A DNA stretch of 64,000 bases from an uncultured Clostridium sp. (GCA_947648495.1 CANSOA010000007.1:24348-88347), one strand, 5' to 3'; shown: positions 34,328 through 45,019, counted from the first letter of the stretch. A program made the numbers and translations. The notes: generated by a model from the sequence alone, not told the origin.

Positions 34328-37300
34328 TTACATAAATATTTGGATATTATAAATTCTTCCATCGTCGCAAAGTGGAATTTTTTTATCTTCGACTTCGGTT
34401 CCATTTAATAAAAATTTCTCAATGCCTGTATTTTTCCCGTCTTTATTTTTTACTGTAATGTTATAAATGCTTGTTTTATATTTATATTTTATCTCAAATT
34501 CTTTCCATCCTTTGGCAATACATGGTTCTATACTTAAATAGCCATTTTTGATTTTTAAGCCTAAGATATATTCTAAAATTGCTTTGAAATACCAACTGCT
34601 AGAACCTGTGTACCAGTTCCAACCACCGCGTCCTAGCATGTCTTTGTTGGTGTAGATGTCGGCTTCCATGACATATGGCTCTAGTTTGAAACGTTTGGCT
34701 TCTTCTTTCGTTTTAGAATGTTCAATTGGATTAATCATTTCAGCAAATTCTACGGCTTTGTCACCAAAACCAAGTAACGCTTCTGCGATGATGACCCAAC
34801 AACTTGCATGTGTGTATTGACCTCCATTTTCACGAATTCCTGCTGGATATGCTTTAATATAGCCAGGATTAATACTTGAATTTTCAAAAGCTGGTTCAAA
34901 TAATTTGATGATTTTATTTTCTCGATCAACTAAATAATTTTCAGCTTCTTCCATTGAAATGAATTTTTTATCGTTATCCCCCGCATTGGAAATGACAGAC
35001 CAACTTTGTACTAAACTATCAATGCGACATTCTTCACTGCTCATGCTTCCAATTTCATAATCGTCATCGTTGATGGCTCGTTTGAACCATCTTCCGTCCC
35101 AGCCTTTGGTGTTTAGATTTTTCTTTAATTCTTCTTTAACTCTTGTATATTTTGCTACTAAATCAGGACGTTTTTTCTCTTCACAAAGCGGAATAAATCG
35201 ATTTAAAATATCATATAAGAAAAATCCAAGCCAGAGACTTTGCCCTTTTCCTTTGCTTCCTAAATTGCTAAATCCATCATTCCAATCACCAATACCAATT
35301 TTTGGAAATGGGTCAATTCCTTTTTCAATAACCAATTCAATGGAACGAATACAATGATTGAAAATGTCTTCTTTTACGTCTCCTTCATAGAATATATCGT
35401 ATTTTTCAAGTTCGTCTTCTTTTAGCAAATTGCCTTTGATATATGGAACTTGTTCGTCTAAAATTTCCTTTGAATTGGTGAATTCGATATATTCTAAAAC
35501 ACCATATACTAGCCATAAATAATCATCAGAAAATTTCGTTCTAATTCCTTTTTTCGTTTCTAAATGCCACCAATGCAAAACGTCTCCTTCGATAAATTGA
35601 TGCCTGCTACAATTTAAAATTTGTTCTTTTAGCAAAGAACTGTCAATATATTTCATACCAAAACAGTCCTGCAGTTGATCACGAAAACCAAATGCTCCTC
35701 CTGATTGGTGATATCCACTACGTGCATATAGTCTGCTGGTAATGGTTTGGTAAGCAAGCCAGCCATTCATTAAAAGGTTTAGCGATTCAGATGGTGTTTT
35801 TACATTGACTACATTTAAAATATTATTCCATTTTGATTTGACATTTTCGAGTTTTACTTCAACGTCAAATTCTTTTTGGTATTTTTGAACAACTTCGTTT
35901 ATTTTTTGGAAGCTGTTTTCTTGTCCAATTAAAATTGAAAATTTCTTGTCTTCCAATTTTCCAATTTCTAAGTTGATTTCAAAACCAATGCAGGAATTTT
36001 TGCCAAGTCCAGATTGATTATCCAATGTTTTGTATAAACTGTCTGGCTCTTCGATTGTTCCATTTCCGAAGAATTCGGTTTTGTCTCCTGTAAAACTTTT
36101 TATTTTTTCATTGCTACTAACATACATGATTTTATCTTTAAAATCTTCATTGGCAAATACATTTTTTACGAGAAGAATATTTCCTTGTTTGGTTAATTTG
36201 ATGTTTCCATTGCTAAAATATTCGTCTTCTCCTAAAACTGGCTTGATATAAACAACTAATTTAATTTTTCTGTTTTCGTTAATAATATTTTTAATTCTGA
36301 AATCCAAAACTTTTACGTTTTCTTCATTTGGTACGAAAACATTAACGGTTTGGATTAAGTTGTCATTGCTGTTTTCAAAGGTTGAGTAGCCAAATCCGTG
36401 TCGTATATAATAATAATTTGGACTTGGATTAATGCTTGAATTAATGGTCCAAGTTTTTCCATTGTCTTCATCTTTTAGATAATAGATTTCAGATGGAACA
36501 TCGTATATGGTGTTGTTGTTCCAAGCGGTTAGACGATTTAATCGGCTGTTTTTGTACCAAGTGTAACCACCTAAACCATCTGTTACAATGGTTCCAAAAA
36601 ATTTGTTGGCTAGAATGTTGCTCCAGACAGATGGTAATTTATTCTCGGTATTTTTGTAGATAACGTATTCTTTTCCGTTGTTTGCAAATCCACCAAAGTC
36701 GTTGTCAAAAAGTAATTCTTCTTTTTTGAGTGGCAAAATCTCTTCTTCATTTTGATTTGTTTTTTCTTTTATGATTTCATTTGTGTTTTTCTTATTTTTC
36801 TCTTTTATTTCTTTTAAAAATGCTGTTAAATCACCTTTTTTGCAATCCATTACTACACGTGCTTTAAACTCAATTGCTTCTAAATCTTCTTCTGCTACAT
36901 CTTTTTGATTTAAGATAAAAATTCCACCAGAAGTATTTTTTAAATATTGTAGTTGTCTTTCAGAAATTACGGTATTGATTCTGTCTTCCACAAATCGCTC
37001 ATAGACGTTTTTTTCATTGTTTAAAATGACTAAATCCATAAAAATATTTTTCGTTCTATAATATTCAAATGCTCGAATAATATCTTCTAATGCATAAATT
37101 TCCTCAAATTTTGCTATTTTTAAAACCAAAATTGGCAAATCGCCTGATATTCCATATTTCCACAAGCTGTTAATGGAATATTCGGATTTGGTGTTCTTTT
37201 TATTGGTAGTGTTTTGTTGTAAAATATAATTTAATAGTTCACTGTATAAATACAATTTGCTTGCTTTTACTTGTAAATATTTATTTTGCTCTTCGCTTCT

Positions 37301-40300
37301 GACTCTTGCAATATTTAATATTTTATCAATTTCTTCTTTTCCTTTTACTTTTTGAATTAAATCTTGTACTTCTTGTTTGGTTTCTCCTACCGTAATAATT
37401 AAATCCACTGTAGCTTGCGCTTGAGAAGCTACTTTGACAGTTCTTTTCATGGCAATAATTGGTGAGACTACTTGTGCTATGGTTTTTGAAAATATTCTTT
37501 GATTTTTTAGCATTTGTGGCATAGCATAATTTTCTCGTCCTTGATATTTTTCTTCGTCAATTTCGTATTCAAAATTGACAATTTGTTCACTTTCTGTGTA
37601 TAACGTTGTTGCTAAATGCACACTTTCTTTTAAGTCGCGTGATTTTCTTTGAATTAATATATTTTCTTCTTGTTCTTCAAATTTCAAAAATAATTTGTTA
37701 AAAGCAGGATGCGCATATTCTGAAATTTTGTCGGAAAGCGTTGGCTCAAATTCGCAAATTACTTCTAAAACTTCATCACTATTTCCTAAATTCTCAATTT
37801 CAACCCTTCTGATTTCTATGCATTTATCAGGATCTAGTGTGACTGTGACTTCAAATTTGATGTTGGCATCCTTGCCAATAAATTTTGCTTTATCTGGTGC
37901 AAAAATTACTTTTTCGCATTCGTTTAATTTCATAATTTTTTTGGTTTTTGTGTTTCTTAAATAGAAGAAGATTCCTTTTTTGAGTTCAGAAGTTTCTTTA
38001 TAATTGTTAATAATTTTGCCTTTATATGTGCTGACACCTTCTCCTAAGTCATTAATTAAGATATTATAATTGCTATTGGAAATTACATTCATGTTTGGTG
38101 ACATTTTGTTAGGATTTTCAATAACTTTTTCAATATATCCGCTATCACCCGGAATTTTATTTTTTGAAATTTTCTCTTTTTTCTCTTTTGTGATTATCAT
38201 TTTGACTGGCATTTTTTCTTGTAATAGGATATTGACTGCTTCGATTTCTGGGTTTTTACTAAATCTTTTTTCTAAAATATTCTGATTTAAGCAATTATTA
38301 ATGGAAAGCAAAATCAAGCCTTGATGATGTGCCATATAGGTTTTAACGACTTCATGATTTGTGCCTTCTTTCAAACGACTGCTGGTATAATCAATTGCTT
38401 CATAAAATCCATATTTTCCTTTAGCGCCTTCTTTTTCGAGATATTTTAAATTTTTTATTCCCTCTTCTGTGGCATCATACAAAGATAAAAATGTGCTATA
38501 GGGCGAGACAACAACGTCATCTTCTAATCCTCTTTTTAAGCCTAACCATGGAATTCCAAAGGCTTTGTATTGATAATTTCGTTCTAAATCCCTCAAATTA
38601 AAGCCAGATTCTGAAATTCCCCAAGGAATTCCTAATTTTTTGGCATATTCTATTTGACTTAAAACAGCAAATTTACTGGCTTCGTCTAATAAACTTCCTT
38701 CATATCTTTTTAAGTTTACGTTTGGCATTAAATATTCAAATGCCGTTCCAGTCCAAGAAATTAAGCCTTTGTAGCCTTTTAATGTTGTTAAAGTTCTACT
38801 TAAATTGTTCCAAACTTTACTTGGAACGTCACCTTTTGCAATGGCAACCAGACTTGCTTGTCTTGCTTCAGAGGCTAAAAAGTCATAATAGGAATCGGTT
38901 AATTCGTTGTCTTCTAAATTAAATCCGATGGACATTAATTTATTTTCTGGACTATATAATTTTGAAAAGTCAGTATTATTAATAATATCTGTAATATTTT
39001 GAATGAGATTGTCTTGCTTTGAATTATGATTATTTTCTATTAAAAATTGTTTTACAATATATAAATAACCAATTAAGTTTCCACTATCGACAGTCGAAAC
39101 ATAACGTGGAATTAGTGGTTCTAGTGTTTTTGTATTGTACCAGTTGTATAAATGCCCATTCCATTTTGCTAAAATATTAATGGTTTCAATTATTTTGTAA
39201 AGATAGGAAATGGCTTCTTTTGTAGTAATATAACCTAAATCAGAAGCTGAAACAACGGCTAGTAGTTCTAAGCCAATATTGGTTGAAGAGGTTCTCTCAA
39301 CGATTTTCATTTTTCTATCTTCTTGGTAATTATCAGTCATTAAATAATGGTGTTGTTCGTTTATATGGTCTTTAAAGAATTGCCAAGTAAGTTGTCCAAT
39401 TGTGTTTAAATAATCTGCATTTTCTTTGCTAATTTGTGTTTCTTGGTAAGTGTCCAAACTAATATACCAAGCTATAATTGGCGCAATTATCCACAAAATC
39501 CCTAATATAATAGAAATCGGATTTCCAAATAGCAAAAACAAAATACCAAGTATTACATTTGATTTCATTTGAAAGAAGTGTGAGGTTAAATCTGTTTTGG
39601 AATTTTTGTCAGCGTCTTCTGCGGTTGTCCATTCTAGTAATTTCGTTTTGGTTTTCATACGGTATAAACTTTTGCAGATGGCATCTAAGTTTTTGTACAT
39701 TTCATAGGGCAAAAATAGGAGATTTAGAAGCATTCTGAAAATGCTTATTGTACTATTTTTCATATCTTTTGAGAATTTTTTATATGCATATACATCACCT
39801 TCTACATTGCTTTCTTTAAATACAATATAATTTATAGCGTCTACAATATAGGAAATAAGAACTGATAATAGTGACATAATTATAATTCCTATACCCAATT
39901 TTGAATCTAAAAAATAAGCAATATTACCAACAATAATTCCTACAAAAGCCAATACATTTAGCAAACTTCTTCGTAAATTATCCCATATTTTAAATTTTGA
40001 AATTCCATTTAATCGATTACTTTTTAACCATTTTATAATTTGCCAATCGCCTCTTGTCCAACGATGATTTCTTAAAATATAGGGAATATAGCGTAGCGGA
40101 TAGCCATCTAGCAACATGACATCTGTTAAAAGTCCACAACGCAAGAAATTTCCTTCTAGCAAGTCGTGGCTAAGCACTGTATTTTCGCTAATTTCACCAT
40201 CTAAAATTTGATTGTAAACAGCGACATCATAAATTCCTTTTCCTGTGAAGATTCCTTCTCCAAAATAATCTTGATAAATGTCTGAAATGGCATTTGTATA

Positions 40301-42343
40301 AAAATCAATTCCACCTTGAATACTAAATAATTCAATAAATTTACTTTTTTTGGCTAAATCCAAATCAAGTCCAATTCTTGGTTGCATAATACCATAACCA
40401 TCCACAACTCGATTGTTTTCTATGATTGGAATATTTAGCACATGACTCATAGCGCCAATTAATTTTTCGGCAGTTTCTAGCCCTAAATTGGTATCACTAT
40501 CTAATGTTATAATGTATTTAATTTCTGGTAGAATTTCTTTTTGTTCTTCAATGGTGTTGACTAGAAAATTGTTTTTGATTTTTCTTTTCATATATTGATT
40601 GAATGTAACCAAAAGTCCACGTTTTCTTTCCCAACCAATATATGATTTTTCACATGAATTCCATTGTCTTTTTCGATATAAAAAGTGAAATTTTTTAAAT
40701 CCGAAATGGCTATATTTTCGGTTTAATTCTTCTGCATATTTTTGTCCATAGGTCATGATATTTTTATCAAAATTTCTGGTTTCCGTTTGTTCTTCGCTAC
40801 AATCGCCTAATAAAGCGAAATATAAATTTTCGGATTTATTGGCTAAATAATAGACTTCTAATTTTTCAAACATTTCTTTTATTTTTTCTTCCGATTTTAA
40901 GATGGTTGGAATAACAACAAATGTTGCTTGTTCTTCTGGAATTCCTTCTTCATAGCTAATTTTCGGAATTCTGGTTGGCTTTTTGACTTTTCCTAAAACA
41001 TAATTGAAAATCCTTAAAAAAATCTCCGAAATTGGAATATACAAAATAATCCAAAGCAATAAACTAAAAAATGCCAAGTTATATTTTAAATAGATTCTAG
41101 AACAAACTAAAAAATCCAAATACATTGGAACCACAAGGTTGCAAGCCACATATAATCGGCTCTTCACGCTTTTTTTCATTTTTTTATAATGTTTCATTTC
41201 TAATACTTTTTTCAGTTCTGTGATTCCTTCATCGATTAAATAATAGCCAACATGTGCTTTCTTTTTTTCGGTAATATTGTTGTAATTTTCATATCTCTTG
41301 CATAATTCTATAATTTTTTCACAAATGTAAATTTCGGAAATTTTACTTTTTTTGGAAATTTCTTCAATTTTACTTCGATAATAAGATTTGCTATCTTGGT
41401 CCATTTGCTCATAAACACCTGCTGGGTCCATTCTTAAAATCTCTTCTGAAACATTAATATAACTAAACAATTCTGAAAAACTAATTCGGTTAACAGATTT
41501 AATGCTTGTAATACAATTTCCAATTTTTACTTTTAAATTGGCAATATACAAATGCTCTTTTTGTACCACATCCGAAAGTGTAACTCCTAATTTTAGTACT
41601 TCTTTTTCCAAAACATTCTGATATTCAATTGCTTTTTTTCCATATACTTTAAGTTTGTATGACATATATTCGATAAATGGATATTTTAGTTCTGTATCAC
41701 TAAAAACTTTGACATTGGAAGTGTTTTTAAATTTTCGTTCATTGCCAACTTTTCCATCAATTACTCTTTCTATAATGCTCTCGACTTTGTATTTTTGCAT
41801 TTGGGAAGAATAAATTTTTTCGCAAACTTCGCGGATATGTGAAATCATCGATATTTTGAAAAATATGCCAATATTGCAAATTTCGTCCATACTCAAAAAT
41901 TTCTTTTTTTGATAAGCTTTTAAAGATAAATCAATGACATCACTATCAATTTTGCAATCTGTAAAAGCCACAATTTCTTCTGCTAAAACATAACTTCTGG
42001 CATAACCTTGATAGCGTCCATTGGAAAGACCAATCATAGATTTATATTTTTTAAGTGGCATTTCTTTTTCAATAAATTTGACAGTTTCTTCTATAATATA
42101 AAAGTTATCTAAAAGCCATTCACCAGCCGAATGAACTTTAATGCCAAGTTTGATATGTCTATCTAATAAACGATACGTTTCTAAAATAAATCTATAGTCT
42201 TCTTTAACTGCTGGCACAGGATAGGTGTCTTTGCTTGATGATGTTCGTATGGTATGCTCTGCAGCAATTTTTTCAATATAATTACTTAGCTGATTTCGAT
42301 CCAATAAAGTTCCGCGAATATTTAGGCTTTTATTCTTTTTCAT
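34328..42343 (-). CDS. Giant cyclic beta-1,2-glucan synthase-like enzyme (GT84 and GH94)
   Basis: A 2671-residue protein, the largest in the window. Order of parts: an N-terminal helical region with about three membrane helices near 405-455; a glycosyltransferase region (about 480-800) with YIITLDSDTNLGL and GYGIMQPRIG; membrane helices near 815-1000; a middle family 36 part; and C-terminal GH94-type phosphorylase domains (about 1600-1800 and 2120-2600) with GGAFGFRDQLQDCFG, GDWNDGFS and WYTGSSSWYF. This is the NdvB/Cgs plan (GT84 transferase and length-controlling GH94). It makes or remodels beta-1,2-linked glucans at the membrane. AAGGAGAATTTT precedes the ATG. It appears intact, and contains no in-frame CGG by my reading. 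Confidence 0.85.
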   Translation of the reverse strand: MKKNKSLNIRGTLLDRNQLSNYIEKIAAEHTIRTSSSKDTYPVPAVKEDYRFILETYRLLDRHIKLGIKVHSAGEWLLDNFYIIEETVKFIEKEMPLKKYKSMIGLSNGRYQGYARSYVLAEEIVAFTDCKIDSDVIDLSLKAYQKKKFLSMDEICNIGIFFKISMISHIREVCEKIYSSQMQKYKVESIIERVIDGKVGNERKFKNTSNVKVFSDTELKYPFIEYMSYKLKVYGKKAIEYQNVLEKEVLKLGVTLSDVVQKEHLYIANLKVKIGNCITSIKSVNRISFSELFSYINVSEEILRMDPAGVYEQMDQDSKSYYRSKIEEISKKSKISEIYICEKIIELCKRYENYNNITEKKKAHVGYYLIDEGITELKKVLEMKHYKKMKKSVKSRLYVACNLVVPMYLDFLVCSRIYLKYNLAFFSLLLWIILYIPISEIFLRIFNYVLGKVKKPTRIPKISYEEGIPEEQATFVVIPTILKSEEKIKEMFEKLEVYYLANKSENLYFALLGDCSEEQTETRNFDKNIMTYGQKYAEELNRKYSHFGFKKFHFLYRKRQWNSCEKSYIGWERKRGLLVTFNQYMKRKIKNNFLVNTIEEQKEILPEIKYIITLDSDTNLGLETAEKLIGAMSHVLNIPIIENNRVVDGYGIMQPRIGLDLDLAKKSKFIELFSIQGGIDFYTNAISDIYQDYFGEGIFTGKGIYDVAVYNQILDGEISENTVLSHDLLEGNFLRCGLLTDVMLLDGYPLRYIPYILRNHRWTRGDWQIIKWLKSNRLNGISKFKIWDNLRRSLLNVLAFVGIIVGNIAYFLDSKLGIGIIIMSLLSVLISYIVDAINYIVFKESNVEGDVYAYKKFSKDMKNSTISIFRMLLNLLFLPYEMYKNLDAICKSLYRMKTKTKLLEWTTAEDADKNSKTDLTSHFFQMKSNVILGILFLLFGNPISIILGILWIIAPIIAWYISLDTYQETQISKENADYLNTIGQLTWQFFKDHINEQHHYLMTDNYQEDRKMKIVERTSSTNIGLELLAVVSASDLGYITTKEAISYLYKIIETINILAKWNGHLYNWYNTKTLEPLIPRYVSTVDSGNLIGYLYIVKQFLIENNHNSKQDNLIQNITDIINNTDFSKLYSPENKLMSIGFNLEDNELTDSYYDFLASEARQASLVAIAKGDVPSKVWNNLSRTLTTLKGYKGLISWTGTAFEYLMPNVNLKRYEGSLLDEASKFAVLSQIEYAKKLGIPWGISESGFNLRDLERNYQYKAFGIPWLGLKRGLEDDVVVSPYSTFLSLYDATEEGIKNLKYLEKEGAKGKYGFYEAIDYTSSRLKEGTNHEVVKTYMAHHQGLILLSINNCLNQNILEKRFSKNPEIEAVNILLQEKMPVKMIITKEKKEKISKNKIPGDSGYIEKVIENPNKMSPNMNVISNSNYNILINDLGEGVSTYKGKIINNYKETSELKKGIFFYLRNTKTKKIMKLNECEKVIFAPDKAKFIGKDANIKFEVTVTLDPDKCIEIRRVEIENLGNSDEVLEVICEFEPTLSDKISEYAHPAFNKLFLKFEEQEENILIQRKSRDLKESVHLATTLYTESEQIVNFEYEIDEEKYQGRENYAMPQMLKNQRIFSKTIAQVVSPIIAMKRTVKVASQAQATVDLIITVGETKQEVQDLIQKVKGKEEIDKILNIARVRSEEQNKYLQVKASKLYLYSELLNYILQQNTTNKKNTKSEYSINSLWKYGISGDLPILVLKIAKFEEIYALEDIIRAFEYYRTKNIFMDLVILNNEKNVYERFVEDRINTVISERQLQYLKNTSGGIFILNQKDVAEEDLEAIEFKARVVMDCKKGDLTAFLKEIKEKNKKNTNEIIKEKTNQNEEEILPLKKEELLFDNDFGGFANNGKEYVIYKNTENKLPSVWSNILANKFFGTIVTDGLGGYTWYKNSRLNRLTAWNNNTIYDVPSEIYYLKDEDNGKTWTINSSINPSPNYYYIRHGFGYSTFENSNDNLIQTVNVFVPNEENVKVLDFRIKNIINENRKIKLVVYIKPVLGEDEYFSNGNIKLTKQGNILLVKNVFANEDFKDKIMYVSSNEKIKSFTGDKTEFFGNGTIEEPDSLYKTLDNQSGLGKNSCIGFEINLEIGKLEDKKFSILIGQENSFQKINEVVQKYQKEFDVEVKLENVKSKWNNILNVVNVKTPSESLNLLMNGWLAYQTITSRLYARSGYHQSGGAFGFRDQLQDCFGMKYIDSSLLKEQILNCSRHQFIEGDVLHWWHLETKKGIRTKFSDDYLWLVYGVLEYIEFTNSKEILDEQVPYIKGNLLKEDELEKYDIFYEGDVKEDIFNHCIRSIELVIEKGIDPFPKIGIGDWNDGFSNLGSKGKGQSLWLGFFLYDILNRFIPLCEEKKRPDLVAKYTRVKEELKKNLNTKGWDGRWFKRAINDDDYEIGSMSSEECRIDSLVQSWSVISNAGDNDKKFISMEEAENYLVDRENKIIKLFEPAFENSSINPGYIKAYPAGIRENGGQYTHASCWVIIAEALLGFGDKAVEFAEMINPIEHSKTKEEAKRFKLEPYVMEADIYTNKDMLGRGGWNWYTGSSSWYFKAILEYILGLKIKNGYLSIEPCIAKGWKEFEIKYKYKTSIYNITVKNKDGKNTGIEKFLLNGTEVEDKKIPLCDDGRIYNIQIFM

Positions 42344-42440
42344 AAAATTCTCCTTAGTCTATTTTTGGTTATTTTTTGTAGGTAAGGGAAATTTTATACA
42401 TATTTTTCTATATAAATCATAGATTTTTAGTGGTGATTTT

Positions 42441-43145
42441 ATGATTTTATTAAATAGAAAAAAAGTAACTTTTATTTTATCTTGTGTAATTATTTCAATT
42501 GTATTTTTTAATTTTACAAGTGTTCCAATTTCAAGTATACCAACATCTTCTACACCAGTTTCAAATCATGTGGTTATTTTGGATGCTGGTCATGGTTTGC
42601 CAGATGGTGGCGCTGAAAGTAGTGATGGTACTTATGAATCAAATATTAATTTATCAATTGTACAAAAATTACAAAAGTTGCTAGAAGCTTCTTCTTGCAC
42701 TGTTATTTTGACGCGCTCAGACGAAAATGGAATTTATGAATTAGAAGCAGATACCATTCGTAAAAAGAAAGTTTCTGATATGAAAAATCGAGTTGAAATT
42801 GGAAATAACTCCAATGCAGAAATTTTTGTTTCGATTCATCTAAATAAAATTCCAAGCCCAAAATATAGTGGCTGGCAAACGTTTTATCAGCCAGAAAGTG
42901 AGCAAAGTTTAAAATTAGCAAATACCATTCAAGATAATTTGAATTATTCGATTCAACGTGAAAACAATCGTGTGCCTGAAAAAGTTCCAAATATTTATCT
43001 TACAAAAAATCTTGAAATTCCTTTTACCATTGTAGAATGTGGATTTTTATCAAATTCGGATGAATGTGCGTTGTTGCAAACAGAAAATTATCAGGAAATT
43101 TTGGCTTGGGGAATTTATACTGGGATTATGGATTATTTTAAATAG
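42441..43145 (+). CDS. cwlD: Germination-type N-acetylmuramoyl-L-alanine amidase CwlD
   Basis: A 234-residue Amidase_3 protein with an N-terminal membrane anchor (about 11-29), the zinc residues in VVILDAGHGLPDGGAES (His) and the Glu after it, SIHLNK (His), and the catalytic Glu in IVECGFLSN. CwlD cuts the peptide side chain of muramic acid in spore cortex, giving muramic-lactam. Size and the DAGHGLPDGG motif favour CwlD over lytic autolysins. It is divergent from the giant glucan synthase-like gene, with about 97 bases between them. Confidence 0.9.
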   Translation: MILLNRKKVTFILSCVIISIVFFNFTSVPISSIPTSSTPVSNHVVILDAGHGLPDGGAESSDGTYESNINLSIVQKLQKLLEASSCTVILTRSDENGIYELEADTIRKKKVSDMKNRVEIGNNSNAEIFVSIHLNKIPSPKYSGWQTFYQPESEQSLKLANTIQDNLNYSIQRENNRVPEKVPNIYLTKNLEIPFTIVECGFLSNSDECALLQTENYQEILAWGIYTGIMDYFK

Positions 43146-43322
43146 AAGAGTTTAATTTTATTTTTGAAATATTTTATAGATTTTGTAATGGTTTTTGGGG
43201 TTTAGGTTTTGCGTCTTTTGGATTTTTGGGAGTTGATTTTTGGTTTTTGGTTTTTTGATTTAATTTTTTGTTTTTTTAGTTTTTGGGTTTTAATTTTTGG
43301 CTTTTGGGTTGAGGGATTGCTT
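43146..43322. other. G/T-rich low-complexity intergenic stretch
   Basis: About 175 bases of mostly G and T on the plus strand (repeated TTTTTGG and TTTTGGG), which reads as a Lys/Pro/Gln repeat on the other strand but has no good start site or homologue pattern. It ends in the element copy B. Confidence 0.5.
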
Positions 43323-43419
43323 GGGGGACGGGGACAGTCTTTGTTATTATTATATAGAAAAATGAAGTAAAAGCCAGAAAAAATGAGAAAATAAATTTTC
43401 AAGAGTGTCCCCGTCCCCA
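43323..43419. repeat. MITE-like inverted-repeat element, copy B
   Basis: Left arm GGGGGACGGGGACAGTCTT and right arm AAGAGTGTCCCCGTCCCC flank a core with ATTATATAGAAAAAT, AAGTAAAAG and GAGAAAATAAA. The arms differ at ACAGTCTT against AAGAGTGT, so they pair imperfectly. Confidence 0.85.
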
Positions 43420-43446
43420 TATCCAAGTTTTTTCTAAAATAAAAAA

Positions 43447-43472
43447 AGAGTGTTGACTTTCTCTAACACTCT
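43447..43472 (-). terminator. Terminator after the YabE-like gene
   Basis: Stem AGAGTGTT/AACACTCT (8 bp), followed on the minus strand by a run of T; about 20 bases beyond the stop of 43494-44453. Confidence 0.85.
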
Positions 43473-43493
43473 AAATCATATCTTTGTTATTTT

Positions 43494-44453
43494 TTATCTA
43501 TATATATGACATTCTAAATTCCTTCTTCCAAAACTCAAACATTCTGACATGGAATCCATCCAAATATCTAAATGATTATTAGTAATTGCTCCACCAGTAT
43601 CTTGAACAACAAACCAGCCTCCGTTTGGTTTATTTGCAAAATACGGAATATAAATAATGGTTCCTGCTGGATAACCCCTTCCTGCTGCAACTGTATACCA
43701 TGATGACGCTGTTGCTCCACTTGCTGTTTTTGTATTTCCTCCACAAGACGCTGCACAATATGCTGACGTGTTTAATGTAACAACGGTTGGTGTTTTCCCT
43801 TCTACACTAGCTGATATTGTACCGCTTGATGCTCTGCTTCGGCTTGACCTTGCTGTAACCTTCGTTGATATTTGAACAATTTTATCGACTGGCTCTTTTA
43901 TAACAGTCTCAGAAATCATCTGCTTTTCGATTTCTATATCATCTTGAAATCTGGCCTTATATTTTACTTCTTTTAAACCATTTTCACCTTCTTGTAATAC
44001 TTTGTTAGTCGTATCTGTTCCAGAAGATGAAACGTCTTTGGTGATGGTTTCAAAAGGAATTTCAATTTGTTCTGTAATTATCTTTTCGGTCACTGTTACA
44101 TAGTTTCCAAGAATCTCTTCTGTAGAAACACTTTCCACTTCTTCTGCAATAATCTTCTTTTCTGCTGTAGCTTTGCTAATGGTTATCGTTTTTGTTAAAT
44201 CGATATTAGAATCTAGGTTCGGAAACACTTCCTCATCTGCTTCTAGTATGATATGGTTTTCCTCTAGTATGTCTGATACAATTGTTTTCGATGTCATAAC
44301 GGTTGTTTCACAATCATCAGCAAATACAATTTTAATTGAGTTTACATCCGATTTTGCAGCAATTACACCAATTGCAAATATGCAAACAAATATAATACTC
44401 ACGAAAGCAATTTTACGAATTATCCTAATTGATAATTTGTCATCTGTTTTCAT
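43494..44453 (-). CDS. YabE-like cell wall protein (DUF348, G5 and 3D domains)
   Basis: A 319-residue protein with an N-terminal membrane segment (about 15-32), a DUF348 ubiquitin-like region (about 38-95, SIKIVFADDCETTVMTS and ILEENHIIL), a G5 domain (about 105-190) and a C-terminal 3D domain with the catalytic-type Asp motif: TLNTSAYCAASCGGNTKTASG, WYTVAAGRGYPAGTIIYIP and VQDTGGAITNNHLDIWM. Such proteins are lytic enzymes related to resuscitation-promoting factors of Gram-positive bacteria. A GGAGGAC site precedes the ATG. Confidence 0.88.
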   Translation of the reverse strand: MKTDDKLSIRIIRKIAFVSIIFVCIFAIGVIAAKSDVNSIKIVFADDCETTVMTSKTIVSDILEENHIILEADEEVFPNLDSNIDLTKTITISKATAEKKIIAEEVESVSTEEILGNYVTVTEKIITEQIEIPFETITKDVSSSGTDTTNKVLQEGENGLKEVKYKARFQDDIEIEKQMISETVIKEPVDKIVQISTKVTARSSRSRASSGTISASVEGKTPTVVTLNTSAYCAASCGGNTKTASGATASSWYTVAAGRGYPAGTIIYIPYFANKPNGGWFVVQDTGGAITNNHLDIWMDSMSECLSFGRRNLECHIYR

Positions 44454-44639
44454 AATTTGTCCTCCTTTTAAGTGACATTCTTATTATATCTTTAAATCCA
44501 ATTTTTGTCAATTAAATTTTTCCCAATCACCTCACTTTAAAATTTCTGTTTTTCCACTTAAAATTTTAAAAGTAGCTTTGTATATAATATGTACATTTTT
44601 TAATTTTATGAATTTTTAGGACTGGTTTTAAATATAAAA

Positions 44640-44738
44640 ATGGGGACGGGGACACTCTTCATTATTACTATATAGAAAAACCGAGTAAAATTGAGAAAAA
44701 GTAAGAAAAATAAATTTCATGTCTGTCCCCGTCCCCAT
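44640..44738. repeat. MITE-like inverted-repeat element, copy C
   Basis: Left arm TGGGGACGGGGACACTCTTC, core ATTATTACTATATAGAAAA then ACCGAGTAAAATTGAG, right arm GTCTGTCCCCGTCCCCA. The core is nearly identical to copy D about 100 bases away. Confidence 0.88.
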
Positions 44739-44839
44739 TTAATCTATTTAATTTCAATTTTCTATCAACTATTTTTATTTATTACTTTATTAATTTTATT
44801 TTAACTAATTTATTTTTTTATTTTTAAGAAAAAGCCTTT

Positions 44840-44936
44840 TGGGGACGGGGACACTCTTCATTATTTTTATATAGAAAAACCGAGTAAAATCGAGAAAAAG
44901 TAAAAAAATAAACTTAATGACTGTCCCCGTCCCCAA
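44840..44936. repeat. MITE-like inverted-repeat element, copy D
   Basis: Left arm TGGGGACGGGGACACTCTTC, core ATTATTTTTATATAGAAAA then ACCGAGTAAAATCGAG, right arm GACTGTCCCCGTCCCC. The close pair C/D suggests duplication of one element in this gap. Confidence 0.88.
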
Positions 44937-44978
44937 ACTTCACTTTTTTCTTTTCGATAAAATCAATAAAATCAAAAA

Positions 44979-44996
44979 ACGAGCCAAATGGCTCGT
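44979..44996 (-). terminator. Terminator after the GGDEF protein gene
   Basis: Stem ACGAGCC/GGCTCGT with loop AAAT, about 24 bases after the stop of 45020-45946, with a T run on the minus strand. The 565-base gap from 44454 to 45019 holds copies C and D and this hairpin, with no gene. Confidence 0.85.
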
Positions 44997-45019
44997 CCGA
45001 TAATTTTCTACTTATCAAA

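Noticed and set aside
40701..40703. An apparent in-frame CGG in the giant glucan synthase gene.
   Set aside because: On re-counting, the frame reads TTC-GGA, so CGG spans two codons.
43202..43426. Open frame of Lys/Pro/Gln repeats on the minus strand.
   Set aside because: It comes from G/T-rich low-complexity DNA and the element arm; no start site or protein pattern.
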